Shown here one piece after another: positions 21,616 to 30,507 of a stretch of 33,506 nt of DNA. Source of the stretch: Planctomycetia bacterium (GTDB taxonomy: Bacteria; Planctomycetota; UBA1135; UBA2386); the NCBI GenBank assembly GCA_005776475.1, contig SXPB01000262.1, forward strand, positions 1 through 33,506. Reading direction: 5' to 3'. The notes beneath the pieces were generated by a model. That model saw only the letters and a list, made by a program, of their open reading frames with translations, had not been told where the DNA came from and ran no database searches. A program made the translations under genes and the position numbers. Numbering within the stretch: the stretch's first letter is position 1; every line of letters starts with the position of its first letter.

Positions 21616-23829
21616 TCACTGGCCGATCGTCAGCAGGTTCCGTTGCGAAGTGGAGAACCCCGGCAGTGCCGGGCAGGGAGCCGATGCCGCGGCGAGGTCG
21701 ATCACGATCCACTGCGACAGAAACTGCGCACCCACGAGCGTCGCATCGCACGGAATGACGAATGTCGCCCGCCGCCAGAAGAACCACGTCGGCACTTCGA
21801 ACGTGACGCTGAGCGGCACGAACTCGCAGGTTCCGCACGGGATGGTCGGAACAACGGGACTCAGGTTGAAGAACGCGATGTTGCCGGCGAACCCACGAAC
21901 CTCCGCGTAGTGCTGACCGATGTTCGGCGGCGTGGCCCCGACGTCGTTGCCAGGATTGCCGCAAGCGGAACCGAGCGCCTGCACCGTGCCGGTCGTGCCC
22001 GCATCGGTCACGAGCTGCCCGCCGATGTCGTCGATGCTGTCGTCCCACACCGCGAGCCCGAGCACGGGCGGCGGGTTCGCGTCAAGGACGTAGATCGGCT
22101 TGCGCGCCGCGACGATGCGTGGCCCCGACGGGAAGCTGACCGAGAAGCTGTCGCTGCACGTGGTGCAGGTGTCGGAGCGGACCGCCGTGAGCTGCAGCGT
22201 CGTCGTCGGTGACGGCAGCGCAGTGACACGGCGATAGCCGAGCCACGTTCGCGACGGGGCGTAGCACACCGTCGGCCGGCTCGCCTGGTTCAGCGCTGAG
22301 CCGCCGTAGGTGACCACGCTGCCGAGGTTCCACGCGAAGTCGGTGGTGACGACACGCACCGAGTCGAAGCCAAGCGCCGGCGCGTTCTTCTCCCACGCGA
22401 CGATCCAGCGATCGCCGTGGCCATCAACAGCGGGCTTGAACAGGTCATCGACGGCGCTGGTGGCGATGGTCCCAGTGGTGCCGAGCGCGGCACCGTTCGC
22501 GTCGAGGAACTGCCCAATGATCGCGGATGCAGATGCGATCCCGGCGCGACGCCGCGCCACGACGAGCAATCGCCCCGCGCCGATCGCGTGGCGCGAGATC
22601 GCCGGCTGTTCGACGAAACCCGCCAACGTGCTGTCGGACCACAGCACACTGGCGGAACTCATCTGCACCACCCCCGCGGCGAGCGTGGCGCTGCGGCGCC
22701 GGATCGTCGCCGTCGCGTCGTCTTCCCACACGATGACGAAGGCTCCCGTCGTCCCGGTGCCAAGACCGTCGAGATCGCCACCGACCACGGCACTGGGATA
22801 CGGCGCCGAAGTCGTGCTCGCGACGGTGGTCAGATTGGTTGGCGTCTGCGTAGATGGAAACGCGAGCAACATCTGCAACTGCACGGAATGCGTTCCGCCC
22901 GACGTCTGTGTCCACACTACGCCGAACAAGTCGCCCGGATCGCGCAGTGAACTGAGCCGCGGCGCACTGGCGACGCCGGCGCTGCCGAAGAACACCAGGG
23001 AGCCGAGCAAGGCCCCGTTCTCGTCGATGCGTTGGCCGCGGACCACGTGGCTCGTCGCGGACAGGATGCGGCGCCACACGACGAGCCAGTACGCGTACTC
23101 GGTGTGCGCGACGTCGGCGTCGAACTCGGAGTAGGTGATGCCGAAAGCGACGGGGATGATCGCGCCGACCAACGGGTCGAGCACCAGAGGATAGGTCGCG
23201 GAATCGACGAACGCTGCCGGCAGCGACAGTTCGAGGCCGTCGTTGCGCCAGTGCAGGCCGCCTTCGACGCGGCGACCGTCGGCAGCGATGCCGAGCACGC
23301 CGCCAACGCGCACGCCGCCGTACGGGCCTTCGAACTCGAGACTGGCGCCGACCTGCTTCGGCGTTCCCAGCGTGGAGTCGATCGCATAGCGCACGACGAG
23401 GTCACCTTGGCCGGCGGGCCGCGCAGCGAAGCGCCACGAGAGCTCCATGCCTTCCGGTCGCACTTCGTAGCGCTCAACGACACCCGATGCGTGCGTGTAG
23501 ATCGCCGTGTGATGCTCCTGGGTCGGCAGGACGCTGGCCGCGGCGAGCACTTGCGCTTCGCCACGCCGAACCTCGACGGGGCGCAGGGTCACGTGCTGCG
23601 TCGTCGGGCATTGCGGCCCGAGCACCGGCATGAAGCGCACTTCTTTGCCCAACTGGACCTCGTACTCCGCGCCACCGCCGATCAGCCCCGGCGCCAGCGA
23701 GTCCGTTTGCAGGCCGGCATTGCGGGTGATCGCTGCCCGCATGCCTTCGCTGCGGATCGGACTTGGCGGTTGCTGCTGCGCGACCAGTGGCAGACCGAGC
23801 AGAAGGGCAAGAAGCGAGGATCGAGGCAT
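21616..23829 (-). CDS. Large secreted protein with repeat-rich core and a Cys-containing C-terminal module
   Basis: The 737-residue protein starts with a signal peptide (MPRSSLLALLLGLPLVAQQ). About residues 20-240 form a beta-rich domain ending in TYPLVLDPLVGA, a motif I associate with N-terminal modules of large bacterial secreted repeat proteins. About 245-610 are beta strands with recurrent patterns such as VVWRRILSATSHVV, GVVWTQTSGG and IVAWEKNAPA, consistent with a beta-propeller-like fold. The last 118 residues (620-737) carry paired cysteines (GSACG, IPCGTCEF, VIPCDATL, APCPALPG) and end STSQRNLLTIG. This looks like a modular C-terminal domain. Function unknown; likely extracellular. 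The ATG at 23829 directly precedes the signal peptide and has an AAGG about eight bases upstream. Confidence 0.75.
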   Translation of the reverse strand: MPRSSLLALLLGLPLVAQQQPPSPIRSEGMRAAITRNAGLQTDSLAPGLIGGGAEYEVQLGKEVRFMPVLGPQCPTTQHVTLRPVEVRRGEAQVLAAASVLPTQEHHTAIYTHASGVVERYEVRPEGMELSWRFAARPAGQGDLVVRYAIDSTLGTPKQVGASLEFEGPYGGVRVGGVLGIAADGRRVEGGLHWRNDGLELSLPAAFVDSATYPLVLDPLVGAIIPVAFGITYSEFDADVAHTEYAYWLVVWRRILSATSHVVRGQRIDENGALLGSLVFFGSAGVASAPRLSSLRDPGDLFGVVWTQTSGGTHSVQLQMLLAFPSTQTPTNLTTVASTTSAPYPSAVVGGDLDGLGTGTTGAFVIVWEDDATATIRRRSATLAAGVVQMSSASVLWSDSTLAGFVEQPAISRHAIGAGRLLVVARRRAGIASASAIIGQFLDANGAALGTTGTIATSAVDDLFKPAVDGHGDRWIVAWEKNAPALGFDSVRVVTTDFAWNLGSVVTYGGSALNQASRPTVCYAPSRTWLGYRRVTALPSPTTTLQLTAVRSDTCTTCSDSFSVSFPSGPRIVAARKPIYVLDANPPPVLGLAVWDDSIDDIGGQLVTDAGTTGTVQALGSACGNPGNDVGATPPNIGQHYAEVRGFAGNIAFFNLSPVVPTIPCGTCEFVPLSVTFEVPTWFFWRRATFVIPCDATLVGAQFLSQWIVIDLAAASAPCPALPGFSTSQRNLLTIGQ

Positions 23830-23999
23830 GGGAATGGACCTTGGGAAGTGCTGCCGGCGAGCAGCGACCACGCCGCCCGATCCGTTCGCAGGCTTTGCGA
23901 TTTCTCCCGTTCTCCCGCCAGATTCGGCGGCGACAGCAGATTGCATGCCAGCGCGCCACCGTGGCCACACAGCCCCCATCGCGCCATGATCAGGCCCCG
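23830..23999. promoter_or_regulatory. Divergent intergenic region, secreted protein versus kinase
   Basis: These 170 bases lie between the secreted-protein gene (minus) and the kinase gene (plus) and should contain both promoters. I see no convincing -10/-35 pair, repeat or strong Shine-Dalgarno for the kinase. Confidence 0.35.
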
Positions 24000-26579
24000 A
24001 TGACCGAGCCAAGCTCCGAGAGCCTGCCGCAGGTGGTCGAGGATGAAGTGCTCGAGCTGCTCGAAGGCGACGAGGGCACCCGCGACGACGCGTTGCGCGC
24101 CCTGCTGCAGCGCCACGCGGTGCATGCCGGCGCGATCCGGCGCTGGCTGCTGGCGGCCGGCGTGCCGGTGCCGGCCACTCTCGCCGCGCAGGGAACGAAG
24201 GCCGCCGACGGCGACCTCGACGCCGAGTTGCCGTTCCTGCTCGGTCCCTACCTGCTGGTGGAGAAACTCGGCAAGGGCGGCTTTGGCACCGTGTATCGCG
24301 GCGAACAGCAGGAACCGATCCGGCGGCCGGTCGCGATCAAGGTGCTCAATCCCGGGATGGACTCGCGCGACATCCTGGCGCGCTTCGCGGCCGAACGCGA
24401 AGCGCTGAACCGGATGGACCATCCCGGCATCGCGCGCCGGCTCGATGCCGGCAGCACGCCCCGCGGCCGGCCGTTCTTCGTGATGGAACTGGTGGCGGGC
24501 CCGACGCTGCTCACCCACTGCCGGCGCCAGCACCTGCCGCTGCGCGCGCGCGTCGAACTGTTCTTGCTGGTGCTCGATGCGATGCAGCACGCGCACCAGA
24601 AGGCGATGGTGCATCGCGACCTCAGCAGCAACAACGTGCTGGTCGCCTGTGCGGATGGGCGCACGCAACCAAAGGTCATCGACTTCGGCATCGCCAAGTC
24701 GCTGGACGATCCGCTGCTGCACGGCGGCGCGTTGACGCTGCGCGGCACGATGATGGGCACGCCGGAGTTCATGAGCCCCGAGCAAGCGGCGGGCAACCTC
24801 GCGGACCTCGACACCCGCACCGATGTCTACGCGCTCGGCGTGCAGCTCTACGAGCTGCTCACCGACCAGCTGCCGATCCCGGGCGTTGCGCTGCGTTCGC
24901 AGGGCCTCGCCGGCATGGCCAACATGGTGCGCACCTACACACCGCTGCTGCCAAGCCAGGCCGCCCCGCCGCAGCGGCGCGCCGAACTGCGCGCCGACCT
25001 CGATGCGATCGTGATGCAGGCGATCGCCAAGTCCCGCGAAGACCGCTACGGCAGCGTCGGCGAGTTCGCCGGCGACCTGCGGCGTTGGCTCGCCGACGAA
25101 CCGGTCCAGGTGGCGACGCCTTCGACGTGGCATCGTCTGCGCAAGTTCGTGCGCCGGCATCGCGCGCAGTCGATCGGCATCGCGATCGCGGCAGCCGGCC
25201 TCTTGGCGGCCCTCGTCACCATGGCGGTGGCGTTGCGCTACCAGAGTGCGGCGGCCAACGAAGCCGAACGCCTGCGGCAGATCAGCGACGACAAAGCCGA
25301 TGCCGGGTTCTTGCTGTTGGCCAACGAAGAACGGCTCGCCGCGGCGATCGCCGCCGAGCACCAACTGCCGCCACCGTGGCCCGAACACGAAGCGGCCTAC
25401 GACGCGTGGCTGCGCGAGCATGGGCGCCCCCTGCAACTCGAACGCACGAAGCTGCAACGCCGGCTCAACGACCTGACCGCCGAGGTCGGTCCCAACCGCG
25501 GGCGTCCGAGCGACATGGCCGCCGCGCATCTGCAGCGGGCGCTGTCCCGTCTCGACGAGGCGCTGGCGACGTTCCATGGCGAACGTGGTCCGCTCGCCGC
25601 CGTCGAGCGACGGCTCGCGTTGCTGCGCACGGTCATCGCCCCAGCCGTCACGACCAGCGCTGCCGCATGGCAACAAGCGCACACGGCGATCCAGAAGAGC
25701 GACGGCCAACACGCCGAGAAGAGCTACCGCGGCCTGTCGCTGCCGCAGTTGCCAGGCCTCGTTCCGCTCGGCAAGGACCCGACCACGCTGCTGCACGAGT
25801 TCGTCGATCTGACGACACACACACCCGACTACCCGTTGCCGACGCGGGACGGATCGACGGGCGCGTTGCGCACCGGTGCTGGCACCGGGCTCGTGTTCGT
25901 GCTGGTTCCCGCCGGTCGCCTCGACCAGGGTGCGCGCAAGAACCGGCCCGGCGTCGATCGCAACGACGAGTTCGCCAGCGACGACGAACTGGCCGGGGCC
26001 TCGGTGACGTTGGATGCGTTCCTGATCGCGCGCACCGAACTCACCGTCGCCCATTGGCAGCGGCTGCAAGGCAGCACGACGGTGCACGACGATCCGCTGT
26101 TGCCGGTGACCAACGTCGATTGGACCACGGTGCGCGAGCTGCTGCGTCGCCACGGCATGGCCCTGCCGACCGAGGCGCAGTGGGAGTTTGCGGCCCGCGC
26201 CCACAACCCGTTCCCGTGGAGCAGCGGCCCCGAGCGCGCCGAGACGACGACCTGCGGTTGGTTCGTTGGCGGCATGCAGCCGGTGGGCTTGCTGCAACCG
26301 AATCGTTTCGGCCTCTACGACGTGCACGGCAACGCCGCCGAATGGTGCGAAGACGAGAAGCTGCCGTATGAGGACTCGACGGCGCGACGTGGCGACGGTT
26401 TGCGCGCCCGCCCGGCGGCACCGGCCGGCGACGCCGACTCGCTGCGCTGCGTGCGCGGCGGGGCCTTCTACGAAGGGGAACTGGCGGCGCGCGTCACCGC
26501 CCGCACCGGCAAACCGGCCGCGGTGCGGTCGTTCGGCATCGGCGTGCGGCCGGTGCGGCGTCTGCGCGACGGCACCTGA
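24000..26579 (+). CDS. Ser/Thr protein kinase fused to an FGE-sulfatase-type domain
   Basis: The 859-residue protein has a kinase domain at about 83-365: glycine loop GKGGFGTVYRG (91-101), ATP lysine VAIK (K114), catalytic loop HRDLSSNN (205-212), DFG (228-230) and SPEQ (259-262). In HRDxKxxN kinases the lysine at 209 is standard; here it is Ser, as in some bacterial HRDLSPxN kinases. One transmembrane helix follows (about 391-412), then a helical region (about 415-600). A C-terminal FGE/sulfatase-modifying-factor domain fills about 640-859, with FVLVPAGRLDQG, ALPTEAQWEFAARA, FGLYDVHGNAAEWCED, CVRGGAFYEG and GIGVRPVR. I infer a cytoplasmic kinase signalling from an external sensor domain. The FGE-type domain is more likely a binding module than an active formylglycine enzyme. 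Confidence 0.9.
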   Translation: MTEPSSESLPQVVEDEVLELLEGDEGTRDDALRALLQRHAVHAGAIRRWLLAAGVPVPATLAAQGTKAADGDLDAELPFLLGPYLLVEKLGKGGFGTVYRGEQQEPIRRPVAIKVLNPGMDSRDILARFAAEREALNRMDHPGIARRLDAGSTPRGRPFFVMELVAGPTLLTHCRRQHLPLRARVELFLLVLDAMQHAHQKAMVHRDLSSNNVLVACADGRTQPKVIDFGIAKSLDDPLLHGGALTLRGTMMGTPEFMSPEQAAGNLADLDTRTDVYALGVQLYELLTDQLPIPGVALRSQGLAGMANMVRTYTPLLPSQAAPPQRRAELRADLDAIVMQAIAKSREDRYGSVGEFAGDLRRWLADEPVQVATPSTWHRLRKFVRRHRAQSIGIAIAAAGLLAALVTMAVALRYQSAAANEAERLRQISDDKADAGFLLLANEERLAAAIAAEHQLPPPWPEHEAAYDAWLREHGRPLQLERTKLQRRLNDLTAEVGPNRGRPSDMAAAHLQRALSRLDEALATFHGERGPLAAVERRLALLRTVIAPAVTTSAAAWQQAHTAIQKSDGQHAEKSYRGLSLPQLPGLVPLGKDPTTLLHEFVDLTTHTPDYPLPTRDGSTGALRTGAGTGLVFVLVPAGRLDQGARKNRPGVDRNDEFASDDELAGASVTLDAFLIARTELTVAHWQRLQGSTTVHDDPLLPVTNVDWTTVRELLRRHGMALPTEAQWEFAARAHNPFPWSSGPERAETTTCGWFVGGMQPVGLLQPNRFGLYDVHGNAAEWCEDEKLPYEDSTARRGDGLRARPAAPAGDADSLRCVRGGAFYEGELAARVTARTGKPAAVRSFGIGVRPVRRLRDGT

Positions 26580-28547
26580 TCAGTCGACGGGGAAGGCCGT
26601 CGACCAGGGCGGTTGCTGCAAGAACTTGCGCGCCGGCGCCGTGTAGGCCGGGAACTCCGTGCCCGCGGCCGCCTTCGCCGCGATCGCGGGCGCAAACCCA
26701 AGGGCGACGGCGCGCGCCAGCAGCGATTGCGCCTGGGCGCCATCCTTCTGCACCGAACGACCCTGCGCATGCATGTGGGCCAGGTAGAAGCAGCTCTCGC
26801 CATCGCCCGCCGTGGCCGCCACCGCGAGCAGCGGCGCCACGCGCGCGAGATCGACCAGCGACCCGGGAGCCAGGCCGATGCGAGCGATGCCACGCAGCGC
26901 GAACGGTTCGTCGCCGCACGCCCGGTAGAGATCGAGGGCCTTGCCGACGTTGGCGGGGAGGCCACTGCCGGTTTCGAGCGCCAGCGCCAACAAGGTCGCC
27001 GCCCGCCTGCCATCCGGAGTCGCCGCCCGTTGTTCGACCACCCGGAACGCCTGTTCGAGGTCCCGATCCGAACGCCGCCGACCGTGGAACAGGAAGTGCG
27101 CGACGATGTTCTCGTTCGCGAACGGACTGCCGCGCGCGGCCGCCTGGGCCCACCAGTTGCCCGCCGAGTTGTGCCGCGTCGTCGCCGCCGCCGGATCGAC
27201 ACTGCCGGTCATCGACAGGATGCCGAGTTCGTTGAATGCCTCCGCGGCGAGCCGCGCATCGGTCGACGCCAACGCCTGCGAACCCGCGACCATGGCGAGT
27301 TTCTGTTCCGCGTGGTGGCGGCGCTCGGCGACCGCGCGCTTCCAGAACTCGATCGAGTTGCCCGGATGCGTCCCCTGCAGATAGCCGGTGCCGAGCAAGA
27401 CGGCGAACACGGCACTCCACGCCGCCATGTGCACGCCGTTCATCGCGCGCGGCGACATCGCCCCTTCCCAACGCCCATTGAGGCGGCCGAGCCACCCGCT
27501 GCGCGCCCGGCGGTCGAGCCACTGCACGCAGCAGTTGAGCACCGGCACCGGATACAGCTTCGCGAACAACTCCGGCGCCCCGAGCGAAGCGAGGATCTGG
27601 AACGCGACCACGTAGCCAAGCCCATAGCCCGCGCCGAACAGCAGGCGGCCGAGGTTGCTGCGCGGCGACGTCGACGGATCCGTCATCAGCAGGTGCAGGC
27701 CGAGGAACGCCGCCGCCGGCAGGTTGCTGCTGGCGAACAGGTAGACGCCGGTCCACTCGGTGTAGAGCAGGTTGCAGCCGACCATCACCACTGCCGCTGC
27801 GAACGTCATCAGCGTCACCGCGAAGAAGTGCTGCACGACGAGGCCGAGTCCGAACAGGAACACGAAGATGCCGGGGAAATCGATCGTGCTCGCCAGCGGC
27901 TTCGCCCAGGTGAGGTCCGTCGTGCCCGTGGCGATCAGCACCGTCGCCGCGCAGGCGAGGCCGAACCCCGACGGATTGAAGATGTGGGTGCGGCGCCCGT
28001 CCTTGGTCCACTTCACGAACTCCTTGCCGAGCAAGCCCGCCGCCAACATCGCGAACTGGAACCCGAACCAGTCGTCGCGAAACCAGATGAACAGGTTGGT
28101 GCTGAGCACGATCGGGGTCGGCCCCGAACTCAGGCGCCACGCCTGGCCACGACTCCACGCAAACAGCGCATCGAACGCGTAGAGGAACGCGAACTGCACG
28201 AGGATCAGTGGTGCCTGCGCGTAGATCGGCCGCACGCCGTCCTGCTGCCAGTGGTAGCCCCAGTAGACGTACAGGCAGATCTGCACGCAGGCCTGGATGT
28301 AGTGCTGTTTGATCGGCGGCAGCACTTCGATCGCCAAGGCGCTCCCGGCGCGCGCGGCGCGCCACCACAGCCAGACTTGCCACGCGATGAGCCCGATGCC
28401 GGTGCCGGCGATCGACCAGAACAGGTTCGCGGTGGCCTGCACGCGCGGCAGCAGCAGCGCCGCGAGCACCAGCAGCGACAGTGCGAACGGCAGCAAGGCG
28501 AGCCCGCCGGCGCGCGGGGCGGACGGTGCAGTGGCGGCGGACTTCAT
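26580..28547 (-). CDS. RnfD/NqrB-like membrane protein with C-terminal Sel1-like repeats
   Basis: The 655-residue product has about nine to ten transmembrane segments up to residue 390, with the family landmarks HIFNPSGFGL (188-197) and MTDPSTSPRSNLGRLLFGAG (288-307). These match RnfD/NqrB-type subunits, including orphan homologues near UnbU. Those proteins bind flavin and move ions in Rnf/Nqr complexes. From about 400 the protein becomes soluble and helical, with Sel1/TPR-like units: AAEAFNELGILSMTGS, TRHNSAGNWWAQAAARGSPFA, ALETGSGLPANVGKALDLY and SCFYLAHMHAQGRSVQKDGA. No RnfA, B, C, E or G gene lies nearby, so it probably works alone. The gene ends one base after the kinase gene. The ATG at 28547 was preferred over an extension lacking family similarity. 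Confidence 0.8.
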   Translation of the reverse strand: MKSAATAPSAPRAGGLALLPFALSLLVLAALLLPRVQATANLFWSIAGTGIGLIAWQVWLWWRAARAGSALAIEVLPPIKQHYIQACVQICLYVYWGYHWQQDGVRPIYAQAPLILVQFAFLYAFDALFAWSRGQAWRLSSGPTPIVLSTNLFIWFRDDWFGFQFAMLAAGLLGKEFVKWTKDGRRTHIFNPSGFGLACAATVLIATGTTDLTWAKPLASTIDFPGIFVFLFGLGLVVQHFFAVTLMTFAAAVVMVGCNLLYTEWTGVYLFASSNLPAAAFLGLHLLMTDPSTSPRSNLGRLLFGAGYGLGYVVAFQILASLGAPELFAKLYPVPVLNCCVQWLDRRARSGWLGRLNGRWEGAMSPRAMNGVHMAAWSAVFAVLLGTGYLQGTHPGNSIEFWKRAVAERRHHAEQKLAMVAGSQALASTDARLAAEAFNELGILSMTGSVDPAAATTRHNSAGNWWAQAAARGSPFANENIVAHFLFHGRRRSDRDLEQAFRVVEQRAATPDGRRAATLLALALETGSGLPANVGKALDLYRACGDEPFALRGIARIGLAPGSLVDLARVAPLLAVAATAGDGESCFYLAHMHAQGRSVQKDGAQAQSLLARAVALGFAPAIAAKAAAGTEFPAYTAPARKFLQQPPWSTAFPVD

Positions 28548-28672
28548 CGGCGCGCCAATTCTTACCAGACCAACGGCACGGTCGTTGCTCCCGCACCAGC
28601 ATCCCCGTGTCGCCTGCCTGGGAAGTTGCCTCGCCAATGAACCGCTCGCGCCGCGCTACGTTGCGCGGAGCC
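28548..28672. promoter_or_regulatory. Divergent intergenic region, RnfD-like versus cyclase-repeat gene
   Basis: These 125 bases separate two divergent genes. A GGAG (28666-28669) just before the plus-strand start is the only translation signal I see; it fits an ATG at 28679 slightly better than that at 28673. No clear promoter is visible. Confidence 0.35.
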
Positions 28673-29896
28673 ATGCCGATGCCCATGCCCCGACGACTTC
28701 CCGCGTCGCTCGCATTCCTGGCGATGACCACGACCCTGCTCGCACAGGTCGTCGAAGCCAAACCCGACGCCGCACCCATAGCACCGACGCCGACCCCGTT
28801 GTTGGCATTGCCGCGCGACGCCGCACCGCGCGATGCAGCGACGAAGACGTTCCCCGAAGCGGTGCCGACCATCGAAGCCGGTCTCACCTGGCTGCTCGCC
28901 CACCAGAGCCGCGACGGCCGCTGGGATGCCGACGAGTTCCTCGCCGACAGCAAAGCCCCGATCGAGACGCTCGGCCTCGGCCGCCCCACCAACGACGTCG
29001 GCCTCACCGGTCTCGTGCTGTTCGCGCTCGCGCGCGAAGGCCGCGCGCCCGACGGCGATCCGCGCCGGCAAGCGATCGATCGCGCCAGTGCCTGGCTCGC
29101 CGACCAACAGCAGAAGGACGGCCTGCTCGGCACGACGACGACGCAGGACTACATCTACGGCCATGCCATCGGCACGCTGGGCCTGTCCGCGGCCGCGCTC
29201 GCAACCGGCGCCGACAAGCATCTCGACGCGGCGAAGCGCGCGGTGGCCCGCCTCGAAGCGCACCGCAACCCGTTCGCCGTGTGGCGCTACCAGCCGCGCG
29301 ATGGCGACTGCGACTCGTCGGTGACGACGTGGGCGACGTTGGCACTGCTCGCGGCGAACGAACTCGGCCTCGCCATCGATCCCGCGGCACTGCGCACGGT
29401 GCAGGTGTGGTTCTCGGCGGTGACGACGCCGGAAGGTCACGCCGGCTACACCAAGGCCGGCGAACGCAGTTCGCGCCACGCCGGTGACCACCTCACGAAG
29501 TTCCCGCCCGAACATGGCGAAGCGATGACGGCGGCGGCGCTGCTGTGCCGAACTTCGCTCGGCCAGGCGGCAACCGACCCGGTGCTGACCAACAGTGCGA
29601 AGCGTCTGCTCGACTGCGTCCCGGACTGGAAGCCCGATGCCGGCACCATCGACACCTGCTACTGGTTCTTCGCCAGCGAAGCGCTGCGCAACGTCGGCGG
29701 CGCGCCGCGCACCACCTGGTCGAAGGCCCTGGTGGCAGCTCTGACCAAAGGCCAGCGCGTCGATGGCGAGTTCCGCGGTTCGTGGGACCCGAGCGACGTC
29801 TGGGGCCACGACGGCGGCCGGGTCTACACCACCGCCATGGCGGTGCTGGCCTTGCAGGGCCTGTACGGTCGCGCGAGTCCGCCCGCACCGAAGTGA
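28673..29896 (+). CDS. Exported protein with squalene-cyclase/prenyltransferase-type repeats
   Basis: The protein is about 407 residues if started at the first ATG of the PMPM run, with a signal peptide (RRLPASLAFLAMTTTLLAQ). After a Pro/Ala-rich spacer, alpha-alpha repeats follow. Their QW-like turns are visible: WLLAHQSRDGRWDADEF, WLADQQQKDGLLG, the FAVWRYQPRDGDCDSSVTTWATLALL segment, GHAGYTKAGE, and the last HDGGRVYTTAMAVLALQGLYG. This is the alpha6-alpha6 toroid shared by terpene cyclases, prenyltransferases and complement-like proteins. The cyclase DxDD motif is not apparent; DGDCD is the nearest Asp-rich site. Export argues against terpene synthesis, so I favour a binding or surface role. 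An upstream ATG at 28637 is possible. Confidence 0.78.
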   Translation: MPMPMPRRLPASLAFLAMTTTLLAQVVEAKPDAAPIAPTPTPLLALPRDAAPRDAATKTFPEAVPTIEAGLTWLLAHQSRDGRWDADEFLADSKAPIETLGLGRPTNDVGLTGLVLFALAREGRAPDGDPRRQAIDRASAWLADQQQKDGLLGTTTTQDYIYGHAIGTLGLSAAALATGADKHLDAAKRAVARLEAHRNPFAVWRYQPRDGDCDSSVTTWATLALLAANELGLAIDPAALRTVQVWFSAVTTPEGHAGYTKAGERSSRHAGDHLTKFPPEHGEAMTAAALLCRTSLGQAATDPVLTNSAKRLLDCVPDWKPDAGTIDTCYWFFASEALRNVGGAPRTTWSKALVAALTKGQRVDGEFRGSWDPSDVWGHDGGRVYTTAMAVLALQGLYGRASPPAPK

Positions 29897-29982
29897 GTCT
29901 GACCCGATCGCTGTAACGGAACGGGCTGGGTTTCGCCGGATTGTCCGAGGGTATTCCTACTCCCCGGACACCAACCGACGTC
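29897..29982 (+). promoter_or_regulatory. Upstream region of the second ECF sigma gene
   Basis: These 86 bases carry GGAAC (29918-29922) and GTC (29943-29945), which resemble ECF -35 and -10 cores but are spaced somewhat too far apart (20 bases). No Shine-Dalgarno precedes the ATG at 29983. Autoregulation is possible but unproven. Confidence 0.3.
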
Positions 29983-30507
29983 ATGACCGACCCCGTCTTC
30001 GAACCCGACCTGGAGCGCTGGATCAGCCAGTTCCGCGGCCCGTTGGTGGGGTTCCTCGCCAGCCGGTGCAGTTCCTGGGCCGACGCCGAGGAAGTGGCGA
30101 TGGACACCTTCGCCGAAGCGTGGCTCGGCCGGTCCCGCATGCGCGCGGCCATCGACGACCTCGCCGGCGTCGGCGCCTTCCTGCGCGGCATCGCCAACAA
30201 CCTGCTGCTGGCGCGGCAACGCCAGCGGCAGCGCGGCCCGCGCCCGCTCGTCGACGACGTTCCGGCGGCCCCGGGTGCCGTGGACGACGACCGCATCGAT
30301 TCGTTGCGCCGCGCGTTTCCCGAACTGCGCCCGGAGCTGCAGGAGGTCTTGCGCATGCACTACCTCGAAGCGACCAGCGCTCGCGAAGTCGCGGCCCTGC
30401 TCGGCACGACGCCAAAGACGATCGAGAACCGTCTCTACCAGGCTCGCCGCGCGTTGCGCGCGTTGGCCGAACGGCACCTGCGCACGGCGCAAGGAGTGAA
30501 CTCATGA
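29983..30507 (+). CDS. ECF-type RNA polymerase sigma factor (second)
   Basis: The 174-residue protein has region 2 (LVGFLASRCSSWADAEEVAMDTFAEAWLG, about 20-48, then FLRGIANNLLLARQRQRQR) and region 4 (LRPELQEVLRMHYLEATSAREVAALLGTTPKTIENRLYQARRALRAL, about 115-162), with a clear helix-turn-helix. No regions 1 or 3 are present. A TTG at 29941 would add 14 residues that do not look like sigma sequence, so the ATG at 29983 was chosen. Its stop overlaps the ATG of the large membrane protein (ATGA), a pairing that suggests the latter controls it. Confidence 0.92.
   Translation: MTDPVFEPDLERWISQFRGPLVGFLASRCSSWADAEEVAMDTFAEAWLGRSRMRAAIDDLAGVGAFLRGIANNLLLARQRQRQRGPRPLVDDVPAAPGAVDDDRIDSLRRAFPELRPELQEVLRMHYLEATSAREVAALLGTTPKTIENRLYQARRALRALAERHLRTAQGVNS
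30491..30496 (+). promoter_or_regulatory. Shine-Dalgarno for the membrane partner, inside the sigma gene
   Basis: AAGGAG lies seven bases before the ATG at 30504, inside the end of the sigma gene. It fixes the start and supports co-translation of sigma factor and membrane protein. Confidence 0.65.

Noticed and set aside
29918-29945. GGAAC and GTC as an ECF promoter for the second sigma gene
   Set aside because: The spacing is longer than usual for an ECF -35/-10 pair. I mention the region but do not claim the promoter.
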